The notes beneath the pieces are model-generated. The model was not told the origin of the DNA, did no database searches, and saw only the letters and a program-made list of their open reading frames with translations. Below, in pieces: positions 19,834 to 31,065 of a DNA stretch of 64,000 bases. A program made the position numbers and the translations under genes. Source of the DNA: Sepioteuthis lessoniana (Eukaryota > Mollusca > Cephalopoda > Myopsida > Loliginidae); NCBI GenBank assembly GCA_963585895.1, contig CAUZXS010005791.1, positions 1,941,673 to 2,005,672 of the forward strand, written 5' to 3'. Numbering within the stretch: the stretch's first letter is position 1; the number at the start of each line of letters is the position of its first letter.

Positions 19834-21082
19834 ATGGAGGAACCTAAAACTTTGCCACAAAATTCACCCACAGACATCTTCGACTCTAGACCTTCCTCCA
19901 CGCCGGAAGAAGTACCATATGATATTTCTTCATCTAATACAATTCCACCAGCCCCAAAACTCCCAGTAATGCCTGTCTCTTGGTCGTCACATTGTGTGAA
20001 TAAAAAATCAGCAAGTGACTACGAAAGGGACAGGGTCGAAAAATATGCCAGTTATTTCAAGGTTGGTGAAATTCAACCAATACCTGAGCTGGTAGAAGCA
20101 GTCGAACCGAAGACCCTGTCGTTCGTAGTCACTGATCTACGAACCAAGAGACTCGCGAGTTTAAAGAAAGAAACCTTTGAGGAAATTTTCAAAACTGCAA
20201 ACATCCCAAGTAAATATTTTTCCGAAGGAGCTTTGCTACCTGGGATGTTCTGTTTCCCTCTGAGGAAGCAGCAAAAAAACTGGCCAGTAGTAATACTACC
20301 ACTCGTTTCTTCCGGCTGCAACCGGAATATCGAGGCAAACGCAGGATCAAGGTCACCGTATGCAACGTCTCGATGCAACTGAGTGGGGACGTCCTTGCCG
20401 CTTATTTAAGTATATATGGCGGTGTGGAACAAGTCACCTAGATAACATCAAATAGCGGGACGGCATGCGGTGACAACGGTTTCATCATGTGCCTCGATAC
20501 GGGAGAGTTTAACAACATTCTCCACATTATAAAGTATAGAGACCAATCAATGATGGTGGTCGTTGAGGGCAGGACACCATTATGTTAGTCCTGTAAGCAA
20601 CTTGGACACTTTTCAAGAACCTGCCCTCAATAACCCACCACCACAACGACGACTACTACTACGACTTCACCCACCACCACCACAACTACAGTGACAGAAA
20701 AAACTACAGCACCAACAATTAAAGATATCGTGGACCACCCCAACAAAAAAGATGAGGAGGGGTGGAACCAAGTAACCAGAAAAGGGGTCGGAATTCCCAA
20801 AAAAATTCCCCAAATAAAACTAGCAATTTACCAACAAACATAACAACGACAACAACTACAGTAATCACACCAGGTAAAACAACGGAAGCAAAAGTATCAA
20901 CAAAATCACCTGCGCTGACAAATAATGGAATAAAATCACCTATTTCAGCGAATAAAAAGAAAAAGAAAAAACAACATATCCCTGAAGAAAAACAAGAAGA
21001 AATGGATAGTACAACAAATATGAAAAGAAGGAGAGATAGCGATGACATTACTGGGGAGGGGGGAGAAAAAGGCAAAAAATGA
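19834..21082 (+). pseudogene. Tx1-like LINE ORF1 (copy D)
   Basis: The frame opens at the ATG at 19834 (MEEPKTLPQNSPTDIF). DYERDRVEKYASYF follows, then ELVEAVEPKTLSFVVTDLRT and SLKKETFEEIFKTANIPS, up to about 20290, where the frame shifts. It continues with RIKVTVCNVSMQLSGDVLAA (about 20345-20405). MMVVVEGRTP (about 20550) leads to a CCHC zinc knuckle, which a TAG at 20588 interrupts just before its second half CKQLGHFSRTC (20592-20624). The tail is Thr/Lys-rich and ends NMKRRRDSDDITGEGGEKGK. The order matches the minus-strand ORF1 at 8549-10351 but without the inserted repeat. The protein would coat the element's RNA; here it is a pseudogene. Confidence 0.82.
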
Positions 21083-21399
21083 CCCACAGTCACAAGCAGA
21101 AACACAAACAAAAACCCAACGCCCAGCTCAACTCATTCCACCCCAACAACCAAGATATTCATACGGTCCTACTCAGAGACCAGAGAATCAATGCAGTCAA
21201 CGCCTTCATCATGATCATCATCGACAAAGAAAAGAAATAAGTCGGCCTCAAATGAGGCACACCAGGCACTTAACGGATTTTACTTTTGCGCGGATAACCT
21301 CAATCACTCACAATAGATCATCATTTGAAAAAAAAATTTAAAACCACTCATTGCTTTGAAAAAAATTAACGAAAAAGACGTCACCAACTCACATCTGTT

Positions 21400-24162
21400 T
21401 AGGGGTGCACCCATGATGACCATCTTTGTTCGTTCGGCTGGCAACCGTACAAGGGAACTGTGGCGTTTCCTTGAGGAAGCCAGTCGGACGGATATAAGGT
21501 TGGCGGAGTTGGAGCGCCCCTCCCTCAATAACGTGTTATCCAAATGTACGGGCAGGGTCCCGATTTTAGTTCACCCATCATTTTATACCGGGAACAGGTG
21601 GTGGATTTCTCTTAAACATAGGATTAGAGATTTCGCCACCAAGTAGGGTCGACAGCTCAATTTAGATAGGACCAGGAAGGCGAAATCTATAGAAGATAGA
21701 CTTTGCCGGGTTGTGGCTGAGGAGGACTCCCTAACTGTAGAACTAGCTAAGAGGGACCTTGAGCCTGAGACTAGCGAGCGCTACAAGGGGTTCGTAGTTA
21801 GATCTAGGTTAAAAAGAGCTCTATACGAAGCTGTGATATCGAACGCGACTGCGCGTGGGGAAGAAGTGCGAAGGTTTCTCGGTCGGTATATCGATTCCGT
21901 CAAGTCCCCGGAAAGGCGCGTGCTGCGATCGAATCGCGAGATACGTGATGCCTTTCGGGCGCACTTTCGTGATCACTTTGCCCGCGGTCCTAGTCTCCCG
22001 ATGCAGGAGTTTCGCAGCTATCTTGCCGACTTTGCCCTCCTTGGGGCGGCTGAAGAGGCTAGCTGCGCAGGTGTGATTTCTGAATGCGAAGTCAATGCAG
22101 GTCGGCCTCAACAAATCGCAAGGACTAGATGCTTTGCCCTACGAAGTTTACTTGAAGCTGCCGCACATGTTTGTGCCTATTCTGACGGATATGTTCAACC
22201 ATTGGTTCACCCAGGGAGCCATCCCAGGTAGTATTACCAAGGGCGTGATCACATTGCTGAGGAAAGGTGACGGGCATGTCTGGGAGGAATTAGATGACTA
22301 CAGTCCCATGACTCTGCTTAACACAGAGTTAAAGATTCTGGTCCGGGTTTTAGCGAATCGTTTACAGCTTGTCATAAGCGATCTGATCGGCCCCGAGCAG
22401 ACCTACGCTGTGAAGGGAAGATCGATCCAAGACAATCTGCACTTGATTCACGAGGTCCTAGAGGCACGGAAGATTTGCTGATCAGTTTAAATCAGTCCAA
22501 GGCCTTCGATAGCGTTGACTATCGGTTTTTGGCGACTGTTTTGGAGACCGCCGGATTCCAACCGGAATTCCGCAAATGAATTAGCATGATGTACCACAAC
22601 CCTCAGGCAGTGGTGCAGGTGAACGGAAGGCGTTCGAGGGCATACGCGATCGATCGTTTGGTCCGGCAGGGCTGCCCCCTGTCTCCTCTTCTCAATATCC
22701 TCGCTTTGGAGCCCCTGCTCCGTAGGCTTAGGGATGAGGGGGAAAATCCGGCCCTGCGCGGTGTCCTTTTGATGGCCCTCTTATGGCAAAGTTTTCTGCG
22801 TTCACTGATGATATCACAGTGTTTGTATCCCGCCGCCTGGATATAAAAGCTGTGAAGAAGGTGGTTGGCGAGTACGAGAGGATAGCTGGAGCCAAGGTCA
22901 ACTTTGACAAAACCGAAGGTTTGCGGCTCGGTTCTTGGACGGGTAGCGATACCATTCCATCTGCATCCTCGGGGTATGGTTCGGGCCTGACATCCAACTG
23001 GAGCGAAATTGGTCGGAAGTATAAGCTAAGGTGGATACTCAGGTGGAGCCTGTCTTTTAAGGAGATTGTCCTTAAAGGTCAAGGCGGAGCGTGGGCAGTG
23101 TACGTCTTCCCCTTGATTCTTTACCGATTGGCTGTACTTCCTCTGCCTAGGGCACGTCGGCTGGCGCTTCAACGATCCCTCTCCAGATTACTCTTGGGAG
23201 GCCGAAGACCGATGATCTGTAGACAGGTCTGCATCCAACGTACGCGCAACAGGGGTCTGGGTATACCTGATCTGGAGAGCCACTGGCTTGCTGAAAAATT
23301 TGCATACTTGGGCCGATCCTTGACGGGGGACGCAATGTGGAGAAGAAAGACGAGTCGGACTTTTCCTCACCTCCAGTCAGACCCAAAGACTGAAGGTCGA
23401 CGTAAGCCGATGGGCGAAACACCGTTTGTCCGCGAGTGCCTAGTGGAACTTCGTAACCTTTCGCGGTCCAGTGACCTTTCACAGCCTCGGAAAGAGCTAT
23501 ATCAGGAGCTAGTGGTGGATTCCACTTCTGACCCTCTTAGCGAGCGGCTCAGCTGGACGGCGGAGGAGATCCACTCCCACTGGAATTGGGCGCCAGGATC
23601 GAGCTTCTTGAACAACTCCGAGTTCTCGCTCACCAGATGACTATCACGGAACGCGTTCCTCTTCTCGGCTTGAACTTCAGAGCGGGCCTGGCAGACATGC
23701 CTGATTGCGCTCGCAGCAACAGTGGTTTGGAAGAAACGGCTGAGCACGACTTCTACTACTGCGAGCGAGTTCGACCGTTCTGGGATCACGTCGGGGAGTT
23801 GATGGCTCGCATCAAATCCAAGCAGCTCGACGTTGGTTTTACCTCCGTTTCAGGATGAGAAGCGTGTGGTCTTTCTCGTGATCCTAGCTGTAGCTCGAAT
23901 GGTGATTTGGACGACGCGAAAGAAGGGATTGTATGCCAATGCAAACTTTTCTTATCGTGATCTGGTTTTGTATTTTAGGCATCAGCTTAGTGTCAAAATC
24001 AGATGCGATAGAAAACGCTTGGATCGCATAATATTCGACAAAAGGTGGGTGAATGCAGCGAGCCTGGTCGTAAAGAAAGGAGTAACGTTGGAGTCATCCT
24101 TCCCTCCACTTCCTGACTATGGCATCTATGATATGGGTCCTTTGAGACCCCATCACTGGTAA
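21400..24162 (+). pseudogene. Tx1-like LINE ORF2 (endonuclease mostly lost, RT, C-terminal domain)
   Basis: The first residues (MTIFVRSAGNRTRELWRFLE) look like the start of the endonuclease. The frame then jumps near 21570 to YTGNRWWISLKHRIRDFATK, so most of the endonuclease is missing. Next come the linker (RYKGFVVRSRLKRAL, then RSNREIRDAFRAHFRDHFA), RT fingers (PHMFVPILTDMFNHWFTQGA, then LLNTELKILVRVLANRL; 22130-22480), motif A with Asn in place of the first Asp (SLNQSKAFDSVDY, about 22485), the RQGCPLSPLL motif (about 22665), and motif C AFTDDITVF with both Asp kept (22800). The C-terminal part has RRPMICRQVCIQRTRNRGLG, SHWNWAPGSSFLNNSEFSLT and a zinc-like C-x4-C...H...C motif (DCARSNSGLEETAEHDFYYC). 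It ends at 24162. Stops or frame changes lie near 21644, 22200, 22480, 22577, 22790, 23620 and 23840. Confidence 0.85.
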
Positions 24163-24357
24163 GTAGGCAAAGTTTTCCTTGAAACCTAGTTAGCAGTATG
24201 TTGTGAGTCATCGTCCCCGTCATCTAATTGTTAATCTCCAAGGTCTTCCCCATCCCTATTATTTTTTGCACCTCAACACTGTCCATATCGCACCCAGCCC
24301 TGTCTTTTGTTTTTGCCCCATTAGATTAGGAACCCTATTCCACTTAGGGTAGGTCCA

Positions 24358-24834
24358 GCATCATCATCTGATGAAAGCTTTGTTGGAAACAATGCTGCTG
24401 TATAAACATCAGTCATTGTATGATACCTATATATATATAAAGAGAGAAACCACAACCAATTTTTCTCAAATATCTATAGCCAAAAATAGAATTACAACTT
24501 TTCAGACCAAAAATTAAATTGCATCAATATATCTAAAGTGCGTATTTATTTTTGGACAGCTATATATTCATCTTTTTGTTTTCAGAGTTTCAAATCTGTA
24601 GATTTTGGTTTTAAATAATATCTAATAATGTTCATTTTGATTATTTAATGTTTCATAACAAATGATAAAATCTTCATATGTTTAGTTAAGAAGAAATTGA
24701 ATGCTTTATAAAAAATGTTGCTGGTGGACTTATTTATAGGTGATACAATATATAAAAAAGAGATATACACTTGTGTATATGTACACATACACTCGAATGC
24801 TACATGAATTTACCACAGAATATTATATATTATA
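24358..24834. other. AT-rich, gene-free stretch
   Basis: No coding similarity seen. It contains a short TATATATATAA run at 24430. Confidence 0.45.
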
Positions 24835-24866
24835 TTATTTATTAAATTAGTATATTATTTACTGTA

Positions 24867-24877
24867 TTATTATAAAG

Positions 24878-24947
<70 letters not shown>

Positions 24948-24958
24948 CTTTATAATAA
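24867..24958. repeat. 92-bp AT palindrome around a (TA)n tract
   Basis: ATTATAAAGTAAT-containing arms (24867-24882 and 24943-24958) are reverse complements. They flank an uninterrupted TA run that is itself self-complementary, so the whole block could form a cruciform. Confidence 0.85.
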
Positions 24959-25335
24959 ATGCTATTACAAAAAACTAAATTAACAGTGCTAACAGCAGTA
25001 GCGGAAATAGTGATGAATGCAACAAATATTGTCGAGTTAATATAAAAATATTATTAAAGAAGAAATCGCCCAATTCACAACTTTACATTTCACAATCTTT
25101 TGATCATCAGTTTTGGCAATTTACATACACTTACTTGATGATTAAAAAATTGTGCTAGTTGTATGTTTGGTGATATTTTTTACTTCATGATATTATTTTA
25201 TTCATATTGTATATGATTTTTTTTATATCACATATATATTACATATAGTATATTATATTATGTTAATAGATTACATAGAATATTATACTATAATATTACA
25301 TATATATTATAATACTATATATATATTCTTTATTT
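24959..25335. other. AT-rich spacer
   Basis: Many TATATTA-type runs; no feature recognised. Confidence 0.4.
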
Positions 25336-25344
25336 TCTTCTTTT

Positions 25345-25425
25345 TTGTGAATTTGTTTAATGGCATATCAACCTTCATGGTTTATTTAATGCTAAAGCCA
25401 TCCTTGTAGAAGAATATCTGTGATA
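25345..25425 (-). repeat. Copy of the conserved end block of the CAGTTTAG repeat family
   Basis: TTAATGGCATATCAACC, then ATGGTTTATTTAATGC, matches the block at 970-1010 and 8845-8885. No CAGTTTAG array follows. It suggests a shared 3' end carried by different retroposons. Confidence 0.55.
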
Positions 25426-25762
25426 CTGCTTAACCTATAGTAGGGAAGGAATAAAAGGTACATACATAAACTCTGTATTGTTTGGAATTGACTTATTGCA
25501 AAAATCATTTAAATTTTGCAAAAATATTTGTTTTAACACTATTCAAAATGGCAACAAATCAAACAGTGCTCCAGGTCTGAACAGAGGTCTGTCATAAAAG
25601 TTTTCCTGACAGAGAAAAGCAAACAAAGTGAAATTTAACAAATGTATGATGTCTATGGAAAAATATGTTCAAGTAACAAGATATCTATAAAATGGGCTAA
25701 ACATGGATTTGACATTATGGGCTTGAGTAGGAAAGACAGTCTACGGAGTAGAAACACAGACC

Positions 25763-26420
25763 CTAATAAAGAAAAAATTCTGGATGGATTGGTCTGAAAA
25801 GAAAATCATCCGGACAGTGTTCTATATCATAAAAATATCCATTACTATTGGTTTCTTTAAAGAAAGTGTAATTGTAGGTACTATTTTCTATCGACAACTT
25901 ATTAGGCAAAATTCTTCTATTTTGGTGTAGTGATGTCCTTTTATTAGGAGCCTGTGTAGACGCTATGTATATTTCTTTGCATTTGCTACATTCAATTATG
26001 TACACTACCTTTTCTGAGTTGCAGCTTAAGCTTTTATTTATTTTGAATTTGGTTTCCGGTTTTTTAAAGCTATTGGAATTGTCTTCAATAATTATATCAC
26101 ATATTTTGCTTCGTTTATTATTGCATTTGGTAACTCCTTGTGTTGTGTTTTCTCCAAATGTTGAAGAAGTGCGTATTCTTTTAAGATTTTGGGGTTGTCT
26201 CTGGCTTTTAATGATTTCAGCACAGGTCCTTAATACAAGGACATCACTACACAGGGGTAATATCAAAATAGAAGAAAGCAGAAAATGTTTCGAAACACCA
26301 ACATAGTCGAGGTAAATGTAAAACAATGCCAATATATCAAACGAACGACTACACGCTAATTCAAATAAAGGAAAATAATCTTATTGATAATTTAAACCAA
26401 AGTTAGATAAAACAGGAATC
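25763..26420. mobile_element. Penelope-like GIY-YIG fragment, internally inverted
   Basis: The minus strand (26240-25770) reads NLKRIRTSSTFGENTTQGVT, then the Cys-rich KCNNKRSKICDIII and SCNSEKVVYIIECSKCKEIY, IASTQ, RTSLHQ. VYIIECSKCKEIYI fits the GIY-YIG endonuclease signature with the cysteine linker used by Penelope-like elements. From about 26230 the plus strand gives TRTSLHRGNIKIEESRK and pieces like MPIYQTNDYTLIQIKE, the expected continuation, in the opposite orientation. A short inverted repeat (GTGTAGTGATGTCCTT near 25926, its complement at 26235-26250) marks the switch. It is a broken remnant; I see no reverse-transcriptase part here. Confidence 0.62.
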
Positions 26421-26429
26421 GCGCGCGCG

Positions 26430-26795
26430 CACACACACACACACACACACAAATGGAAAAAACGTACATATAGGCATATACACACCCCAAAAATCTCAAG
26501 ACACACATTTAGATGCACTCAGAGATAAATCAACTATAAGTGAAATCCGAAACCACTACAACACACACACACACATACACAACGTATCAAATATCAAAAG
26601 TATATGAGAGATAAAGTAGGTTAAGAGGAAAACACTCTAACAAAAATGAAGGACCAGCATTCATAAAAAAAAGTAAGTAAAAACCATTCAAACTACAAAC
26701 ACGAGTAAGTTCAAGTCTCATTGAATACCCCATTAAGTAGACCTTGTGCCAGACATGTTCTCTGACGAACGCATCAAACTGGAAACACGCACACA
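26430..26795. repeat. Direct-repeat pair, member 1
   Basis: It shares with 26870-27215 the order: CCAAGACACA-like start, TAGTGAAATCCAAAACCACT, a (CA)n tract, ATCAAATATCAAA, AACACTCTAA, GAGTTCAAGTCTCATTGA, a CATGTTCTC segment and AGCTGGAAAC. GAGTTCAAGTCTC resembles a Pol III B box, so a SINE-like origin is possible. The two copies are about 430 bp apart. Confidence 0.7.
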
Positions 26796-26869
26796 CACAC
26801 ACACACACATACATATATATATATACAAACGTGCATAGCTATGTATATATATACACAGACAAAAATTAT

Positions 26870-27215
26870 GAGAAAAATATTTACCACAAAAATTTCAAAC
26901 CACACTACCACAATAAATCTCCAAGACACATTCTCACACTCACAGAGAGGAAAAATAACTGTTAGTGAAATCCAAAACCACTCCAACACACACACACACA
27001 CACACACACACAAAACTAATCAATCATATCAAATATCAAAGAGGGGTAAAGCAGATAAAGGTAAAACACACTCTAAGAAAAAGAGAAGAGGACCTCTATA
27101 TAAACCCATAACCATAATTCAATCTGCAAACACGTGAGTTCAAGTCTCATTGAGTACCACATTAACAAAGCCAGGTGCCATATATTTTCTCGGACGAAAG
27201 CAACAAGCTGGAAAC
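26870..27215. repeat. Direct-repeat pair, member 2
   Basis: Second copy of the block at 26430-26795, with a longer (CA)n tract at 26986-27011 and GAGTTCAAGTCTCATTGAG at about 27134. The copies differ at many positions, so this is not a recent duplication. Confidence 0.7.
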
Positions 27216-27308
27216 AAGAACAAAATAAATAAATTCTAAAAAGTACAAATCTCTTCATGGACCTACCTATTTAAAAATACTTTTATTCTCTCTTTGGACC
27301 TACAACAA

Positions 27309-27309
<1 letters not shown>

Positions 27310-27386
<77 letters not shown>
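27310..27386. repeat. (TA)n microsatellite, mariner target
   Basis: About 38 TA units directly border the left end of the mariner element, and another TA tract borders its right end (28274-28311). This fits insertion at a TA dinucleotide within an existing microsatellite. Confidence 0.95.
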
Positions 27387-27387
<1 letters not shown>

Positions 27388-28272
27388 GTGGTGCCTTCAA
27401 TAAGTTTCCAGACTTTTTTTGTACAGGTATTTAAAATTGTCGTAGACTCTTGAAACTTCACTATGTTATTGCTATACCTATTATGAGATGACTGACCAAT
27501 TTTTATGATTTTAGCTTCAAATCAACAGCTACAGCAGCAATTGGAATACACCCTACTGAAGTCCGATTGTCACAGCTGGTGAATTTCAAAAATACAATCT
27601 AGACGTGAGGACACTTTAGAAGAACGATATGCAATAAAATTCTGTTTTGAACTTGGAACAAATGCCAGATTGCTTTTCGGCCCTCTTGCATGAATTGAGC
27701 ATGAGTTTTTGAGTGGCATAAGAGATTCAAGGAAGGCAGGGAGTCTGTGAGGGTTGATGAGAGGTGTAGGAGGAGTAAGAAAGTCAATATACTAGAGTTG
27801 ATTAGCCAAAGGGTTAAGGTTAGGGTTACTATGTTGAGGTTTAAAGGGAGTTCAGCAAGAGATTCCGTCGGAAGAAGCCAGCACTCTTCTAATCGGGTAG
27901 TGGCATTTTCACCAGGACAATGCACCAGTCCACAATTCCATCCTTGTCACAGACTATTTGACCAAGATGGCCATCAAGACAGTTCCTCAGCCTCCCTAAA
28001 GTCCAAATCATGCTCCCTGTGACTTTTGGTTATTCTCTAAGCTCAGAGGCTGTCGTTATGAGACAATTGAAGAGATGAAAGAGGCCGTGACGAAGGTCAT
28101 TGACACGCTCACACAAGAGAACTTCCATGGGGCCTTCCAGAAGTTGGTGGAACGGTACAACAACTACATTGCAGCCGGAGGAGATTACTTCGAAGGGGGC
28201 TAGAGTTTCATGTGTGTACTATCAATAAATGTGCCCTACGAAAAAATTCTGGAAACTTATGTAATGATCCTC

Positions 28273-28273
<1 letters not shown>
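27387..28273 (+). mobile_element. Mariner-family DNA transposon, internally deleted
   Basis: The ends are imperfect inverted repeats sharing ATAAGTTTCCAGAMTTTTTT (27399 onward, and its complement near 28240) and are flanked by TA. The 887 bp is shorter than the usual ~1.3 kb. Inside, the plus strand reads in shifting frames EERYAIKFCFELGTNA (helix-turn-helix region, about 27615), ERCRRSKKVNILELISQRVK (about 27765), then jumps to REFSKRFRRK-like sequence. The transposase C-terminus follows: HFHQDNAPVHNSILVTDYLT, KMAIKTVPQPP, CDFWLFSKLRGCRYETIEEM, KLVERYNNYIAAGGDYFEGG, ending at 28203. Thus the second Asp (HQDNAPVH) and third Asp (CDFW) of the D,D34D triad remain. The segment with the first Asp and the DNA-binding/catalytic linker is lost, so it cannot make active transposase. 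Confidence 0.9.
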
Positions 28274-28311
<38 letters not shown>

Positions 28312-28312
<1 letters not shown>

Positions 28313-28830
28313 CTTAAATTGCACTTAATAAAGGTTCAAACAAGCAGAAGAAAGCAAAACATAAAACTGGGATTGATCAATTAATCTGATGTGAGATAGA
28401 TAGATAGATAGATAGTGAGACGACAGAAAGTTTTGGTCAAAGGAAATAAAAGCATGTGAAATTATACACAGAACGAAAAGCAAAGATTTTCTGAAAGAAG
28501 AATGTATAGAATTTTTCATTGTTGAAATTAAAAATCCTCAATTGATCTTTCTTGATTCTGAGGCATACTCTTTATAGATTTTTAAAAAATTCTTTATATT
28601 TTATGCACCAAAATGCAAGTCATATCTTAATGCAAAACCAGAGAAAAAAGTTTATAGAAACAAATAAAACATATATATAGTATATTGTCATCCACAAACA
28701 GACTGTTGCAATGTACCACAACTCTTCAATGTCGCTAGACAAGCGAGATGCTTTCAGCTGGAATCAAAGTCTAGCTAACTTTACGTCAGTTGGATATCAT
28801 ACCCCAGAACCGTCATTATTCTCATCATTC
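28312..28830. other. AT-rich spacer with a (GATA)n tract
   Basis: A GATA tetranucleotide run lies at 28395-28414. Nothing coding is recognised; minus-strand frames lack motifs. Confidence 0.5.
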
Positions 28831-28831
28831 C

Positions 28832-30557
28832 TCATGTCGTGCCGCCAGCACGGATATCCCTGACCCTATCTCGCCACTCCTCCCTATCGTTCATTGCTTC
28901 TTGTGGGTCCTCAGGGCTACATCCCGTATACTCACATAGCTGTTGTATGTAGGTTCGAGCTGGTCGTCCTGCTTTTGCTCGGCCATATGACGGGGGTGCA
29001 TTGGAGAACATCACTTATGAGCTTATCCCAGCTTCTCCAGCAGTGTCCTGCATGTCTGGTTCGTCTAACTTTGATAGTTTTCATAATGAGAAGTAGGTGG
29101 CAGTACAGCTGGTGCTCTGTGGGATTTTGCTCCCAGGACTTGTTCAAAATTGCTCGCAGCATTCTTGTGTAGTTGCCGTCAAGCCTTTTCTCCATCTGTT
29201 TAGTTAGCATCCATGTAGTGGATCCATATAGCAGTATCGACAGGTCTGACTTCCATACGATCACTAGGCTATCGATAGCTATCCATGCCTTTGTTAGTCG
29301 CATGTCGATGTCTTTTTCGGTTGATGAGACACTGCTTCCTAGGTAGGTGAACTTGTCTACTAGTTTCAGAAAGCAACCGCCTTGTGTGAAAATGTCACCT
29401 GTTTGATTAAAGCACATATATTCGTTTTGTGTGCATTGACATGGAGGCCAGTGCCTGCGGCGGTTCGTTCCAGACTATGCAGTAGTGTTTCGGCTTGGTT
29501 GGGTGTATTTGCCAGAATCGCTATGTCATCGGCGTAGTCGGCGTCGGTAATTGTTTTTGCAGGGTACCTTCTGCTTCTTTTCTTTATCAGCTCGAAGCCG
29601 TTTTCTTTGATTTTATCAATCGATGTTCTAAGCACGTAGTCTAGACAGATGATAAAGAGGTATGGGGCTAGAGTGTCCCCTTGCGGTACTCCTACTACTA
29701 TGGCGAAGTAGTCTGTGTCTCCATATGGAGAACGTACTTTCACTTTGGTGTTTCTATTGAGAATCGTTATTGCGGCGACGATCTCTTTTGGTAGGCTGTA
29801 TGCTAGTAGATTTGTTCCATCTTCTCTCGGTGAATGGAATCAAAGGCCTCGGTAAAGTCGACAAATAGTAATGTCGCCTGTAGTTTTTTTGCCCGTACAC
29901 CTTCAAGGATTCTACGGATAATCAATATCTATGTATTTGTGGTTTCCGTTTTTCCCGATTTGGGCGTTCATGTCGCCGCCAATGACGATAACGTTATGTT
30001 TCGGAATGCTACGCACTAGAGAGGAGAGCTCATCGTAGAAGGAGATGAGTTCAGTTTCTTCACTTACATTGGTAAGGCTATAGCAGGAGATGATTGTTGC
30101 TCTGGGGTTGCCATTAAAAGTAGCTACCATCATCCTAGGTTGTATTCTCTCTATGCTATTAAGTGATTTTAAGGCTCTTGGTCCTATGATTATTCCTACA
30201 CCTCCAACTGTGGCATTGACAGAATTTTTCCATGCTGATATAGAGGCTAGCGTTCATCCATTGCCAGTATCGTGATATTTGATATCCTCGCTATATGTGT
30301 ATCTGTGTTCTTGAATGCATATTATGTTCTACGACCGATGCAATCAGCTCCGGTAGTTGTCCTATTCTATTTAAGGTTTTTACGTTAAATGTCGCTATTT
30401 GTATTGTTTGTTTGCATTTTAGTAATTTTTGTTGTTTGAGCTCTGTAGCTGATTTTTCGAACACTGAGGCCAGAGTTCCAACCTCAGCAGGACGCGCCCT
30501 TTTTTTAAACGTGCGAAGAGCGATGCGGTTTTTGCATGTGGTTTGAGTATGGGTCAT
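28832..30557 (-). mobile_element. RTE-type LINE, internally deleted
   Basis: This reads right to left. TIQIATFNVKTLNRIGQLPE (start of the APE endonuclease) is near 30400. MMVATFNGNPRATIISCYS and then HNVIVIGGDMNAQIGKNGN (endonuclease core) lie at 30133-29930. The sequence then passes directly to RRILEGVRAK and LFVDFTEAFDSIH-like residues (RT motif A, about 29915-29830), so the back of the endonuclease and the linker are missing. RT continues with KVRSPYGDTDYFAIVVGVPQ (29740), then GDTLAPYLFIICLDYVL and DADYADDIAILANTP (motif C with both Asp, about 29545). The thumb and C-terminus are KLVDKFTYLGSSVSSTEKDI, SILLYGSTTWMLTKQMEKRL, RTRHAGHCWRS and GRPARTYIQQLCEYTGC, ending in DIRAGGTT at 28832. 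Frame breaks lie near 29400 and 28990. It is a common, mobile family in invertebrates; this copy is dead. Confidence 0.82.
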
Positions 30558-31065
30558 GGTTATGTTTCCATGGCTGTTTTATTCTCATCTATAGAAGCCA
30601 AACTTATAAATGAGCAGCAGTAGTTCCACCATCGAAGTGAAGGAATTTTTAACGTATATCTTTTTACATATACATTTTCGTATATATATATATATATATA
30701 TACCAGTGACAAGATATGGAAAACTCACACTTAAAATAGAATCCTTTTCCTAACATATTTCCCTTACTTGGATAAGCTTTTAAAAATTTTCTCCTGCATG
30801 ACTAACTGATTTTTCTTTTTATGAAGGTCAGTGGATTGCAAAGGAACAAAGATGTAAGAACTCTTCTGTATATGAGGCTGAAAATTTTCAATGTTGAAAA
30901 GTTCATATAATGATATCAAACTGCTGTTTGATGGCTTTTTTTACCAATGGAAGAAATGAGTAGACCTCTAAGGAGACTATGTAAAAATATAAATCTCATT
31001 TGAGAATATCTAGATCACCCTATGAACTTTACAGCTGATTCTCAGATTAATGGCAATGTTTATTT
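30558..31065. other. No recognised feature
   Basis: AT-rich with a short (TA)n at 30681-30701. Possible 5' flank of the LINE; no gene seen. Confidence 0.4.

Larger units (their letters stand above)
19422..24357 (+). mobile_element. Tx1-like LINE, longest copy (copy D)
   Basis: In order: a ~0.4-kb AT-rich 5' region (19422-19833), ORF1 (19834-21082), a short intergenic stretch, ORF2 (about 21400-24162) and a partial 3' UTR (24163-24357). The 3' UTR matches the minus-strand UTRs of copies B and C (for example CCTGTCTTTTGTTTTTGCCC). It stops after CACTTAGGGTAGGTCCAG, about 300-350 bp short of the GGCTTCATGC terminus. Both ORFs are broken. The 5' end touches copy C head to head. Confidence 0.85.

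Noticed and set aside
20719-21111. 130-residue minus-strand frame, hydrophobic
   Set aside because: It is opposite the Lys/Thr-rich tail of Tx1 ORF1; antisense of such codons yields Phe/Val/Leu-rich peptides.
25560-25765. Possible small helix-turn-helix transposase fragment
   Set aside because: A segment like VYDVYGKICSSNKISIKWAK is suggestive, but it is too short and interrupted to assign to a family.
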